Source: Falsiroseomonas stagni DSM 19981
Lineage (GTDB): Bacteria; Pseudomonadota; Alphaproteobacteria; Acetobacterales; Acetobacteraceae
Assembly: GCF_900114315.1 (NCBI RefSeq)
Contig: NZ_FOSQ01000019.1
Coordinates: 1 to 44,728, forward strand
DNA: 44,728 nt
Reading direction: 5' to 3'
Each line of letters starts with the position of its first letter. The stretch's first letter is position 1. The notes below the pieces were generated by a model. That model did not search any database. It saw nothing but the letters and a program-made list of their open reading frames with translations, and had not been told where the DNA came from. Below are positions 33,869 through 42,593 of this stretch, in pieces. The position numbers were made by a program, and so were the translations under genes.

Positions 33869-35126
33869 TCCCGTAATAGGCGCCGACGAGCGGCAGGAAC
33901 CAGGGCGTGCCGTAGTTGAAGCGGATCGCCTTCCAGTCCAGCTTCGCGAGCGGATTGGCGCCGGCCTCGCCCGCCATCACCCGCGCCATCCGCTGGCCGA
34001 GATGGACCGACATCTGTGCGCCATGGCCGGACAGGCCCATGGCGTAGAACAGGCCCTCATGCTCGCCGGCGCGCGGCAGGCGATCCTCCGTCATATCCAC
34101 CAGCCCGCCCCAGCAATAATCCAGCCGCACGCCGCGCAATTGCGGGAAGGTGGCGTCGAGTTGCGCGCGCAGCACGTCGCCGCTCTTCGCATCTTCGGTC
34201 GGGTTGGACATGGCAAAGCGCGCACGGCCGCCCCAGATCAGCCGGTCATCGGGGCTGATCCGGAAGTAGTTGCCGATGTACTTGCTCGTCGTCGCCGTCC
34301 GTCGCGTCGGCATGATGCTGTCGAGCTGCGCGGGCGAAAGCGGCTCCGTCACCACGATGAAGCTGCCGACGGGCACCAGGCGGCGGCGGAACCAGGCGAA
34401 GGGCCCCTCGCGGCTCGGCCCCGTCGCGACCAGCACCTGCGCGGCCTCGATCGTACCCTTCGGCGTCACCACGCGATGCGCATGGCCTTGCAGGCGCGTC
34501 AGCGCGGTGACGGGCGCGTCCTCGACAATGCGCGCGCCGGCGCGGGATGCCGCGTCCGCCAGCCCCGCGCCGAAGCGGCCCATATGCATCATGGCGCTCT
34601 TGCGATAGAGCAGCCCGCCGAAGAAGGCATCCGACCCGATCTCCTCCCGGATGCGCTCGCGCGGCACCAGTTCGGTGTCCGGATCGCAATCGCGGTTCAG
34701 GATTTCGAAGCTGCGGGCGAGCTTGTCGTAATGCGCGGGCTTGGCGGCCAGCTTGATCTTGCCGCCGCGGCGGAAGTCGCACTGGATCTGCTCCTCCCGC
34801 ACGATCCGCTCCACCGTGTCCACCGCCGCATCGAAGGCGTGATAGAGCGCGCGGGCGTGCTCCGCGCCCAGGCTGGCCGCAAGGCCCGCATAGTCATGCG
34901 CCGTACCGTTGTTGACATGCCCGCCATTGCGGCCGGAGGCACCGGCGGCAACCTTGCCCGCTTCCAGCACGACGACGGAAGCGCCGCGCCGCGCCAGCGC
35001 CAGCGCGGCCGAAAGCCCCGTGAAGCCGGCGCCCACCACGACAATGTCGGCGCGCCCCTCCACCGGCCCGGCATGCGCGCCGGCGAAGGGCTTCGCGGTA
35101 TCGAGCCAGTAGGAGGCGAGCTTCAT
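33849..35126 (-). CDS. DAO-family FAD oxidoreductase (gamma-glutamylputrescine oxidase-like)
   Basis: The 425-residue flavoprotein shows IVVVGAGFTGLSAALALARRG (given as GAGFTG and LLEAG-like VLEAGKVAAG), then GASGRNGGHVNNG, the pattern of PuuB/OrdL-type amine oxidases. The C-terminal clasp is AMGLSGHGAQMSVHLGQRMA. Members oxidise gamma-glutamylated polyamines or other N-substituted amino acids. It is the third DAO-type enzyme in this region. It ends inside the 3' end of the importer ATPase gene and lies 7 bp downstream of the HAD gene, on the same strand. The substrate is inferred from class only. Confidence 0.87.
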   Translation of the reverse strand: MKLASYWLDTAKPFAGAHAGPVEGRADIVVVGAGFTGLSAALALARRGASVVVLEAGKVAAGASGRNGGHVNNGTAHDYAGLAASLGAEHARALYHAFDAAVDTVERIVREEQIQCDFRRGGKIKLAAKPAHYDKLARSFEILNRDCDPDTELVPRERIREEIGSDAFFGGLLYRKSAMMHMGRFGAGLADAASRAGARIVEDAPVTALTRLQGHAHRVVTPKGTIEAAQVLVATGPSREGPFAWFRRRLVPVGSFIVVTEPLSPAQLDSIMPTRRTATTSKYIGNYFRISPDDRLIWGGRARFAMSNPTEDAKSGDVLRAQLDATFPQLRGVRLDYCWGGLVDMTEDRLPRAGEHEGLFYAMGLSGHGAQMSVHLGQRMARVMAGEAGANPLAKLDWKAIRFNYGTPWFLPLVGAYYGIKDRLE

Positions 35127-35133
35127 CGCAGCC

Positions 35134-35802
35134 TCACACGCCGATCAGCCGGGCCAGGCCCTCGATCGTCGTCGCCTGATGGGCGCCGTAATAGGGAATC
35201 TCCGGCTCATACCCGCGGTTGACGAACAGCGTGTTCGCAACGCCGAGGCCGTAGGCCGGGATGATGTCGTAGCGGTAGCTGGCGGAGACGTGCAGCACAT
35301 CCTGCGGGCCGCAGCCCAGCATGTCGAACATGTATTCGAAGGCCTGCATGCGCGGCTTGTAGGCCTGCGCCTGCTGCGCGGTGAAGACCTTGTGGAAGGG
35401 CGCCTGTAGCAGCGCGACGTTGGACATGATCTGGTCGTCGGAAGCGTTGGACAGGATCACCAGCGGCACCTTCGCCGCCACGCGCTTCAGCGGCTCCGGC
35501 ACATCGGCATGCGGGCCCCATGTGGGCACCGCCTCATACAGCGCCTGGCCATCCTCCTCCCGGAACTGGATGCCGTACTTGCGGCAGGTGCGCTCGAGCG
35601 AGGCCTTGAGGACATCGACATAGGGCGCCCAGGCGCCCAGCACCTGGTCGAAGCGGTACCAGGTGAAGTCGCGCAGGAACTCCGGCATCAGGGCTTCCGG
35701 CACGCGGTCCGCCATCAGCGTTCGCGTCACCTCTCCCACCTGGAACCAGGTGAGCGTGCCGTAGCAGTCGAAGGTGACGTATTTCGGCCGGAGATTCGTC
35801 AT
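35134..35802 (-). CDS. HAD-superfamily hydrolase, haloacid dehalogenase type II
   Basis: The 222-residue product has the HAD nucleophile Asp12 in TFDCYGTL, motif II in VILSNASDD, the motif III Lys in YKPRMQAFEYM and a C-terminal VSASYRYDIIPAYGLG block. This fits the L-2-haloacid dehalogenase-like class, which hydrolyses 2-halo acids or small phosphates. I start it at the ATG at 35802 (MTNLRPKY), where homology begins. It forms a two-gene unit with the amine oxidase gene downstream and is transcribed away from the GNAT gene. True dehalogenation is not assured. Confidence 0.87.
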   Translation of the reverse strand: MTNLRPKYVTFDCYGTLTWFQVGEVTRTLMADRVPEALMPEFLRDFTWYRFDQVLGAWAPYVDVLKASLERTCRKYGIQFREEDGQALYEAVPTWGPHADVPEPLKRVAAKVPLVILSNASDDQIMSNVALLQAPFHKVFTAQQAQAYKPRMQAFEYMFDMLGCGPQDVLHVSASYRYDIIPAYGLGVANTLFVNRGYEPEIPYYGAHQATTIEGLARLIGV

Positions 35803-36028
35803 GGGCCTGCGCTCCCGCATCGAGTGGCCCGTCATGCTAGGCGCCGTCACGGCGCAGGGAAGGTGTTGCGCGGGGCGGCGCGGCGCAGATCCTGCTGTTT
35901 CGCATCGGGGGCACGGCAGCCGCTGCGTGGGGGCGATGGCGAAGTGGAAAATGCCTCAAAGCGCCCGAACTTCGGAAGCCCATGCTTCGCGGCCCGGTCC
36001 AGGCTGGGACCCTGGACGGAGGGTCAGG

Positions 36029-36883
36029 ATGAAGGCGCAGGCCGATGCACAGCCGATCATGCGGGCGCTGCTGCCGGCGGATCTGGAAGCCGCGCAGGCG
36101 CTCTCCGCCGCCGTGCGCTGGCCACATCGGGTGGAGGACTGGCACTTCGCACTCGGCATCGGCGACGGCATCGCGCTGGAGGCCGCGCGCAGGCTGGTCG
36201 GCACCGCCATCATCTGGTCTTTCGGCCCGGATTGGGGGACGCTCGGCATGGTGATCGTGGCGCCGGCGCATCAGGGGCGGGGGCTGGGGCGGCGGCTGAT
36301 GGAGGCGTGCATCGCGCAGCTTGGCCCGCGCGCCATCCAGTTGCACGCGACGCCGGAGGGCGAGCCGCTGTACCGCAGCCTGGGCTTCGCCGCGACCGCC
36401 ACCATCCGCCAGCACCAGGGCGCGGCCTTCAGCCTGGGCTTCCAGGCGCCGCGCCCGGGCGAACGCCTGCGCCCCGCCGGGCGCGCGGATCTCGGCGTGC
36501 TGGCGGCACTGGACACCGCCGCCTGCGGCATGGCGCGCGGGCCGATGCTGGCCGCCCTGCTGGGGGATGCGGAGGCGATCGTGCTGGACCGCGGCGGCCT
36601 GGCCTGCGGCTACGCCATGCTGCGGCGCTTCGGCCGCGGCAAGGTCATCGGCCCCGTGGTGGCGCCGGATGAGGAAGCGGCGCGGCTGCTGGTGGCGCAT
36701 TGGCTGGGCCAGCGGCAGGGGGAATTCCTGCGCATCGACGTGACGGATGAGAGCGGCCTCTCCCCCTGGCTGCAGGCGGCCGGCCTGCCGGAGGTGGATG
36801 TGGTGACGCGCATGGTCCGCGGCACGCCGGCCACCCCCGCCGCGGTGCGATCCTTCGCCCTGGCCAGCCAGGCGCTGGGCTGA
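36029..36883 (+). CDS. GNAT-family N-acetyltransferase with a second GNAT-like domain
   Basis: The 284-residue product has a standard GNAT domain at about 10-135, with the acetyl-CoA loop VAPAHQGRGLGRRLME and the LYRSLGF end. A second, weaker acetyltransferase-like half follows from about 150, with LGDAEAIVLDRGGLACGYAMLRRFG and the VAPDEEAARLLVAHWL helix. It may acetylate a small amine. A GGAGGG site supports the ATG at 36029. Its stop shares one base with the start of the reductase gene (TGATG), so the two are coupled. Confidence 0.85.
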   Translation: MKAQADAQPIMRALLPADLEAAQALSAAVRWPHRVEDWHFALGIGDGIALEAARRLVGTAIIWSFGPDWGTLGMVIVAPAHQGRGLGRRLMEACIAQLGPRAIQLHATPEGEPLYRSLGFAATATIRQHQGAAFSLGFQAPRPGERLRPAGRADLGVLAALDTAACGMARGPMLAALLGDAEAIVLDRGGLACGYAMLRRFGRGKVIGPVVAPDEEAARLLVAHWLGQRQGEFLRIDVTDESGLSPWLQAAGLPEVDVVTRMVRGTPATPAAVRSFALASQALG

Positions 36884-37809
36884 TGGCGCTGGTCTACAAG
36901 GCGGACCCCGTCCGCGGCGCTGAATGGGCGCGCATCCTGGCCCGGAAGCGCCCCGGCCTGGCCTTCCATGTGTGGCCGGAGACGGGCGATCCCGAGGCGG
37001 TCCGCTACCTCGCGGCCTGGCTGCCACCGGATGATCTGGCGACGCGCTTCCCGAAGCTGGAGGTGCTGTTCTCCGTCGGCGCGGGGGTGGACCAGTTCGA
37101 TCTCTCCGCGCTGCCGCCGCACCTGCCCCTGGTACGGATGGTGGAGCCCGGGATCATCGGCGGCATGGTGGAATACGTCACCATGGCCATCCTGGCACTG
37201 CACCGGGACATGCCGGCCTATCTGGGTCAGCAGAGGACGGAGCGGTGGCAGCCCATCCGCGTCCACCCGGCCTCCCGCCGGCGCGTCGGCATCCTGGGCC
37301 TTGGCGAATTGTCGCGCGCGGTGCTGGCGGCCCTCGCCCCCTTCGGCTTCCGGCTTTCCGCCTGGAGCCGCTCGGCGCGCGATGTCCCTGGTGTGGAGAC
37401 CCATGCCGGTGTGGCGGCGCTGCCGCGCTTCCTCGCCGGCTGCGACATCCTGGTCTGCCTGCTGCCGCTGACGGCGGAAACGCGGGGAATCCTGGACCGC
37501 GAGCTTTTCGCGCAGCTGCCGCGCGGCGCCTGCCTGGTGAATACGGGACGGGGCGGGCATCTGGTGCAGCAGGATCTGCTGGCGGCGCTGGAATCCGGAC
37601 AGCTCTCCGCCGCGATCCTGGACGTGGCGGAGCCCGAGCCCCTGCCGCCCGGACACCCCTTCTGGTCCCATCCGCGGATCTGGCTGACGCCGCATGTCGC
37701 CAGCATGACGCAGCCGGAAACCGCGGTGGAGGCAGTGCTGGACAATATCGACCGGCATGCCCGGGGGGAGCCGATGCTCGGCCTGGTGGATCGCGCGCGG
37801 GGCTACTAG
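36883..37809 (+). CDS. ghrA: 2-Hydroxyacid dehydrogenase, GhrA-like (glyoxylate/hydroxypyruvate reductase)
   Basis: The 308-residue product belongs to the GhrA branch of D-2-hydroxyacid dehydrogenases. The nucleotide loop is GILGLGELS at about 136-144, where the third glycine is Ser. The catalytic trio is Arg223 (NTGRGG), Glu252 (EPEPLP) and His271 (LTPHVAS). It reduces glyoxylate, hydroxypyruvate or another 2-oxo acid with NAD(P)H, and could remove keto acid released by the amine oxidases. It is coupled to the GNAT gene. A 28-bp tandem repeat begins just before its stop codon. Confidence 0.9.
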   Translation: MALVYKADPVRGAEWARILARKRPGLAFHVWPETGDPEAVRYLAAWLPPDDLATRFPKLEVLFSVGAGVDQFDLSALPPHLPLVRMVEPGIIGGMVEYVTMAILALHRDMPAYLGQQRTERWQPIRVHPASRRRVGILGLGELSRAVLAALAPFGFRLSAWSRSARDVPGVETHAGVAALPRFLAGCDILVCLLPLTAETRGILDRELFAQLPRGACLVNTGRGGHLVQQDLLAALESGQLSAAILDVAEPEPLPPGHPFWSHPRIWLTPHVASMTQPETAVEAVLDNIDRHARGEPMLGLVDRARGY

Positions 37810-37871
37810 GCGCGCTTGCCGCGCGCGGGGCTCCTAGGCGCGCTTGCCGCGCGCGGGGCTACTGACCGCGC
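37801..37871 (+). repeat. 28-bp tandem repeat across the ghrA stop codon
   Basis: Two copies of a 28-base unit (37801-37828 and 37829-37856) differ at one base, and a partial third copy follows (37857-37871). The ghrA stop TAG is inside unit 1. Each full unit can fold GCGCGC, five bases, GCGCGC, so the array is two strong hairpins in a row and could act as a terminator between ghrA and asnC. Confidence 0.85.
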
Positions 37872-37890
37872 TTCCCGCTTGTCAGACCGC

Positions 37891-37909
37891 CACGGTGGAA
37901 TCTACCGTG
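37891..37909. promoter_or_regulatory. Inverted repeat upstream of the AsnC-family gene
   Basis: CACGGT (37891-37896) and ACCGTG (37904-37909) form a perfect inverted repeat with a seven-base spacer, ending 27 bp ahead of the regulator start. This fits an autoregulatory Lrp/AsnC site, which is inference. Confidence 0.45.
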
Positions 37910-37936
37910 ACGGTAACGAATGAGGCTTCACATCGC

Positions 37937-38428
37937 ATGGATAACGGGCTCCCGAAGCTCGATCGCATCGACCTGCGGATTCTCGTCCATCTTCAGAAGA
38001 ACGCGCGGGTCACGAATGTCGAACTGGCGGACGCCGTCGGGCTTTCCGCCAGCCCCTGCCTCGTGCGCGTGAAGCGGCTGGAGAAGACGGGATACATCAC
38101 CGGCTACGGCGCCGACATCCAGCTGCGCAAGCTGGGGGAGACCACCTCGATCTTCACCGAGGTGACGCTGGCCGACCACCGCATGCAGGATTTCTCCCGC
38201 TTCGAGAATGCGATACGCGGCGTGGACGAGATCCTGGAATGCCACCTCGTCTCCGGCGGCTACGACTACATGCTGAAGTTCCTCACGCGCGGCATCCAGC
38301 ACTACCAGGAGATCATCGAGAGCCTGCTGACGCGCAACATCGGCATCGAGAAGTACTTTTCCTACGTCGTCATCAAGTCGGTCTTCGTGAAGCGCCACTA
38401 TCCCCTGGAGAAATTCTTCGAGGAGTGA
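37937..38428 (+). CDS. Lrp/AsnC-family transcriptional regulator
   Basis: The 163-residue product begins with the AsnC-type helix-turn-helix (LDRIDLRILVHLQKNARVTN, then ELADAVGLSASPCLVRVKRLE, at about 8-50). The RAM effector domain follows (EVTLADHRMQDFSRFENAI, VSGGYDYMLKFLTRG). Such regulators sense amino acids. I use the ATG at 37937; the frame is open upstream into the repeat but without homology. It lies in a cluster of amino-compound genes and probably senses one of them. Its targets may be the flanking ghrA and HAD genes or its own promoter. Confidence 0.92.
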   Translation: MDNGLPKLDRIDLRILVHLQKNARVTNVELADAVGLSASPCLVRVKRLEKTGYITGYGADIQLRKLGETTSIFTEVTLADHRMQDFSRFENAIRGVDEILECHLVSGGYDYMLKFLTRGIQHYQEIIESLLTRNIGIEKYFSYVVIKSVFVKRHYPLEKFFEE

Positions 38429-38433
38429 CGGCG

Positions 38434-38463
38434 GAAGCTGCCGCACAGCCCGCCGCTTCCGGC
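38434..38463 (+). terminator. Hairpin after the AsnC-family gene
   Basis: CGGAAGC (38434-38440) and GCTTCCG (38457-38463) pair perfectly around a 16-base loop, starting five bases after the stop codon. No T-run follows. It is a plausible but weak terminator. Confidence 0.35.
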
Positions 38464-38551
38464 ACGAAGCACCGCCGAGGCCCCGCTTTCCGTCACGTCC
38501 GCGCGGTCCGTCGCGGCAGGATCGGCGGCAGGCAGGGACAGGGGAAGCCCC

Positions 38552-39271
38552 ATGGCATCGCGTGAACCGAAGGCGCTCACCTTCGACGTGGTCGGTACCA
38601 TCATCGATTTCGAGACCGGGCTGCTGCGCTACCTCCGCGATGCCTGCGGCCCGGCCGCCGAGAGGCTGACGGATGGCGCCATCCTCGATGCCTATCGCGC
38701 AAGCCGCGGCGCGCCGGATGTCGGGCGCTTCCCGGACGACCTGGAACGCGTCTACCAGCAGATCGCGCCCGCACTCGGCCTGCCGGGCGATCCCGCCATC
38801 GGCAGGGGTTTCGCGCAATCGGTGAAGGACTGGCCCCCCTTCCCCGACAGCGTGGCGGCGCTGCAGCGCCTCGGCCGGCGCTACCGACTGGTCGCGATGA
38901 CGAATGCCGCGCGCTGGGCGCTGGACCTGATGGCCGCGCGCCTCGGCAACCCGTTCCACGACACGGTGTCCTGCGACGACGCGCTGTGCGAGAAGCCGGA
39001 CCCGCACTACTTCGCCTTCGCCCGCGGCCGCATCAGCCGCGACGGCATCACGAAGGACCAGATCCTGCACGTGGCGCAAAGCCAGTACCACGATATCGGC
39101 GTGGCCAAGGCGATGGGCTACACCGTCTGCTGGGTGGAGCGGCGCAAGGGCATCGCAGGATCAGGCGGCACCATCACCGCCGCGCAGCAGACCGTGCCGC
39201 ACTACCACGTGGCGACGCTAGCGGAACTGGCCGACATCGCGGAGTCCGGGGCCCTGCTCATGCAGGCATGA
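38552..39271 (+). CDS. HAD-superfamily hydrolase, haloacid dehalogenase type II
   Basis: The 239-residue product has the nucleophile Asp12 in TFDVVGTIIDF, motif II in LVAMTNAARWA, the motif III Lys in CEKPDPHYFAFA and a HVAQSQYHDIGVAKAMG block. It is the same broad class as the gene at 35134-35802 but clearly diverged from it, so the two are not a recent duplication. It lies 123 bp after the AsnC-family gene. The substrate could be a 2-halo acid or a small phosphorylated compound. Confidence 0.88.
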   Translation: MASREPKALTFDVVGTIIDFETGLLRYLRDACGPAAERLTDGAILDAYRASRGAPDVGRFPDDLERVYQQIAPALGLPGDPAIGRGFAQSVKDWPPFPDSVAALQRLGRRYRLVAMTNAARWALDLMAARLGNPFHDTVSCDDALCEKPDPHYFAFARGRISRDGITKDQILHVAQSQYHDIGVAKAMGYTVCWVERRKGIAGSGGTITAAQQTVPHYHVATLAELADIAESGALLMQA

Positions 39272-39520
39272 CCCCGCCCGGCCTGAGGCGGTCCGCCCGC
39301 CGCCGTCGGCCGTCACGAACACCGCAGGCCGGAAGCCCCCCACCAGAAGCATCGTGCACCATATCCCGAGGCTGCTTCGCAGCCGCGCCGCGATCCGCCG
39401 GCCGTTCTTCCACGGCGCCGGCCCCCGCCGCATGGACCATCTGGGCCTCACCAGCATCATGGGGGTCCATCAGCGGCAGGCCGGATGGCAGGACCATGGG
39501 CGATCGAGCGCCGATGCCGA

Positions 39521-41641
39521 TCAGGCTCCCGATCGCATCGGGAAACGGCGTGTCGTCGGCGGTGCATCATGCTGGCTGCCGGGCCCTGGCGCGGCCGCCA
39601 GCAGCAGCGTGAACTCCGCCCCTTGCGCCACATTCGCTGCATGGATCTCCGCCATCATCGCGCGTGCCAGGCCAAGGGAGATCGAAAGGCCGAGGCCTGT
39701 CCCGACATCGGCGGGCTTCGTGGTGACGAAGGGCTCGAACAGCCGCGGCAGGATGTCGGGCGCGATGCCCCCTCCATTGTCGGCAACCGCGACGGCCACC
39801 CTTCCACTGCCGGCATCCGGCCGCACGGCAATCCTGACGCGCCGGGCCGTGCCGCGCGGTAGTGCCGCCACGGCGTCGCCCGCATTCGTCAGGAAGTTGA
39901 TCAGGATCTGCTTGATGGCTTCGGGATCGCCGAGCACGGCCTGCCCCGGTGGTCCCGGATCGACTTCGATATCGACGGTAAGGGCGCGCAGATGGCGCGC
40001 CATCAGCGACACCGCGCTGTCAACGACGGCATCGATCGCGCAGCTGCCGATCGGATATCCCGCCTGGCTGCCACGCGCAAAACGCCGGAGACTCTCGATG
40101 AGGTGGACCGTGCGGTCCACTTCCTCGACGATCTGCGCCAGCCGGCAGATGATGGCGCTGGCGCCGATCTGCTCGGCCTCAACCTGCGCGACCTCCGCCG
40201 CCAGCGAGATCGCCGTCAGTGGCTGCTTCAACTCATGCGCCAGGCCGGCCGATACCGCGCCCAGCGATGCCAGCCGGGCAGAATGCAGCGCACGTGCCTC
40301 CGCCTGCACCTGCGATGTCACGTCCAGCAGGTAGCCGGCAAGCTCGACGAAGCCGGCTTCATTCGGCGCCAGGGACCGGCAGTGCAGCCGCATATGGCGA
40401 AAGCCGCCATCGGGCTGCCGGAACCGGAACCTGAGGGAGGCGGAACCCTCTGCCACCACCCGGGCATAGAAGGCATCATGCGAAGCGACGTCCAACTCAC
40501 ACCAGGCCGCCAGGCTGTCATGGCCTTGGAAGGTTGCGGGTGGCCATCCCGTCACGGCCTCCACGTCGCCGCCGCGGTACAGGAGCCTGGATTCCCCGCC
40601 CGGCTGCACCTGCCGGAGGATGAACACCGCGGGGATGCCGCCGATCAGCCGTTCCAGCTCACCGCGCAATGCGTCACGCGCCAGCGCCGCCTGGCGCGCC
40701 TCGCCGGCGTCCCGCAAGCTCGACCAGACCAGCAACGCCAGCACGATGAGCAGGGATGCGAGGCTGGCGGACCCATAGGCCGTGCCGCGGATACTCGCCG
40801 CGGCCGCTAGCTGCCGCTCCGCATCCACCGTGCCGATGGCGAACAGGTTGAGCGACATCACGCGGCGCCATGCCATCAACTCGTCGCGGCCCGTGATCGG
40901 ACTGACCATGCGCGCCTGTCCCCGGTGCCCAGGCGGCAAACCCGCATGCAGCACCGGCCCGGCCACCGGCTGCCCGGCGGGCAGGCTGCGTGGCTCCGAC
41001 CACGCGATGAGCTGTCCCGTATCCAGCGCAAGCGCCAGCACACCGCCATCGAGGCGTCCGGCCGCGGCGATCTGCGCCGACAAGGCCGGCAGTCGCAGCA
41101 CCGCGACGGCTATCCCGCCCGTTCCCCCCGCCTCCGCGATGAGGGCTTGGGTGGCCTGGATGGCGGCCTGGTCATCGGCGCCGGCGGACGGAAGCATCGA
41201 CAGCCGCGGCGGGACCGGGGAACTCCTCAAGGACGGGGGCACTGCCGCATGCACGGGTCGGACGCACCCGTCCGATCCGGCACCGATCCCGAACTCCCAC
41301 AGGACGAGACCGGCAGGGTCGCAGATGGCATAGCGTTCCACAGCGGAATCGGCACGCCGCATCTGGCGGATGATGCCATGCTCGAGCTCCGCCCGGATCG
41401 GCGCGCGGCTGGCATCAGGGTTCGCGAGCCACCGCTCCGCCAATGCGTGCAAGGCGTCGATCTGGTGTTCGAGATTCGTCGCGACCGCCTGGGCAATCGC
41501 GGACGATTCCTCGGCCCGCGCCAGGCCCGCCGCCACGCCGTCCCGTTCCGCCACATCCGCCACGCGCAGCGCGACAGCCCAGCACGCCGCGATCAGCACC
41601 GCCGCCAGAACCCCGCCGATCAGCCTAGGTGAACGCAACAA
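39521..41641 (-). CDS. Membrane sensor histidine kinase with PAS domain
   Basis: The 706-residue kinase has a membrane helix at about 7-29, a periplasmic sensor region of about 260 residues (30-290) with CHASE-like composition, and a second helix at about 291-308. A PAS domain follows at about 330-445. The dimerisation/phosphoacceptor block has His469 in GLAHELKQPLTAIS, and the catalytic domain has Asn586 (NFLTNAGDA), DNGGGI at 621-626 and GTGLGLSI at 647-654. It resembles DctB/FixL-type kinases. The partner regulator is encoded just upstream with a 138-bp gap. The ligand is unknown. Confidence 0.92.
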   Translation of the reverse strand: MLRSPRLIGGVLAAVLIAACWAVALRVADVAERDGVAAGLARAEESSAIAQAVATNLEHQIDALHALAERWLANPDASRAPIRAELEHGIIRQMRRADSAVERYAICDPAGLVLWEFGIGAGSDGCVRPVHAAVPPSLRSSPVPPRLSMLPSAGADDQAAIQATQALIAEAGGTGGIAVAVLRLPALSAQIAAAGRLDGGVLALALDTGQLIAWSEPRSLPAGQPVAGPVLHAGLPPGHRGQARMVSPITGRDELMAWRRVMSLNLFAIGTVDAERQLAAAASIRGTAYGSASLASLLIVLALLVWSSLRDAGEARQAALARDALRGELERLIGGIPAVFILRQVQPGGESRLLYRGGDVEAVTGWPPATFQGHDSLAAWCELDVASHDAFYARVVAEGSASLRFRFRQPDGGFRHMRLHCRSLAPNEAGFVELAGYLLDVTSQVQAEARALHSARLASLGAVSAGLAHELKQPLTAISLAAEVAQVEAEQIGASAIICRLAQIVEEVDRTVHLIESLRRFARGSQAGYPIGSCAIDAVVDSAVSLMARHLRALTVDIEVDPGPPGQAVLGDPEAIKQILINFLTNAGDAVAALPRGTARRVRIAVRPDAGSGRVAVAVADNGGGIAPDILPRLFEPFVTTKPADVGTGLGLSISLGLARAMMAEIHAANVAQGAEFTLLLAAAPGPGSQHDAPPTTRRFPMRSGA

Positions 41642-41779
41642 CGCCAGAACCGCCCCCTGGGGCCGAGCCCCGCGCTCTCCTAGAAGCCATGCCAGTGTCG
41701 CGACTACGTGGTTTTTTGTGGCGTTCGGTGGGGATACGTGTCCGCGCCGACGGGAAGACGCGCGCCATGACGCGAGGCG

Positions 41780-42565
41780 TCAGCGACCGGCCTCGCTGAG
41801 CGGAAAGGCGACAAACACGTAGCCGAGCTGCCGGACGGTCTTGATCGACTCAGGCTCCTCGGGCTTCGGTTCCATCTTGCGGCGAAGCTTCTTGATCACG
41901 GTATCGACGGCGCGGTCACCCTCCCGCCACGGGCGGCGGAAGACGTGCTGGCTGATCGTATCCCGGTGGACGGGGCTGCCCATGTGGTCATGCAGCAGCA
42001 CGAGCGTCTCGTATTCCGCTGTCGTCAGCGGGCAGAGCTGGCCATCACCCCTGCACAGGCTGCGGCGTGCCTTGTCCAGCCGCCACCCCCCTTCTGCGGC
42101 CGTGACCGGCAGTGCGCGTGGCGCGACCGGCTGTGCGCGGACACGGCGCAGCACGCTGCGGATGCGGGCAAGGATTTCCCTCGGTGCGACGGATTTATGC
42201 ACCTCGTCATCCGCACCGACCTCCAGATTGACGATGCGGTCGAGGGGATCGGAATACCCGGTCAGGATGATGCAGGGAACGTCGCTGCGCTCGCGCATGT
42301 ATTTCAGCAGGTCGGTCCCCGTCACGGCCCCGAGGCGCTGATCGAGGATGACGATGTCCGGCGCGTAGCTGCCGAGCACCTCCCCAAACTCCGCGACATC
42401 GGCAAGCCAAAGCGTGTCGAAGCCGTGCTGGACGAGATAGGCCGATAGCTGTTCGGCGAAGGTGCCATCGTCATCCACAAGGAGGATCCGGGTCTTCGTA
42501 ACGTCGAACCTGATCGGTAGATTCGCCGGATCGCTCACAGTCCGCGGCCCATGGCACCATTCCAT
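41780..42565 (-). CDS. OmpR-family response regulator
   Basis: The product has a receiver domain (RILLVDDDG, phosphoacceptor Asp in VILDQRLG, Thr in ILTG, Lys in EVHKSVAP) and a C-terminal winged helix (CPLTTAEYETLVLL, DRAVDTVIKKLRRKME, TVRQLGYVF). It should bind DNA when phosphorylated by the adjacent kinase. The start is uncertain: ATG at 42565 (261 residues), GTG at 42538 (252) and GTG at 42613 are in frame and none has a clear ribosome site. A GC hairpin lies directly before the 42565 start. The receiver's GADDEVHKS differs from the usual GADDYVTKP but keeps the Lys. Confidence 0.92.
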   Translation of the reverse strand: MEWCHGPRTVSDPANLPIRFDVTKTRILLVDDDGTFAEQLSAYLVQHGFDTLWLADVAEFGEVLGSYAPDIVILDQRLGAVTGTDLLKYMRERSDVPCIILTGYSDPLDRIVNLEVGADDEVHKSVAPREILARIRSVLRRVRAQPVAPRALPVTAAEGGWRLDKARRSLCRGDGQLCPLTTAEYETLVLLHDHMGSPVHRDTISQHVFRRPWREGDRAVDTVIKKLRRKMEPKPEEPESIKTVRQLGYVFVAFPLSEAGR

Positions 42566-42573
42566 AATGTCTG

Positions 42574-42593
42574 GGGGCGGCCTGCGCCGCCCC
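42574..42593. promoter_or_regulatory. Hairpin at the response-regulator start
   Basis: GGGGCGGC (42574-42581) and GCCGCCCC (42586-42593) form a perfect eight-base stem with a four-base loop, nine bases ahead of the ATG at 42565. It could hide the start region or be an operator. If it folds in the RNA, the GTG at 42538 becomes the easier start. Confidence 0.45.

Noticed and set aside
35134-39271. Recent duplication of the two HAD genes
   Set aside because: Both share the same motif positions, but the proteins differ throughout, so they are old paralogues or separate acquisitions.
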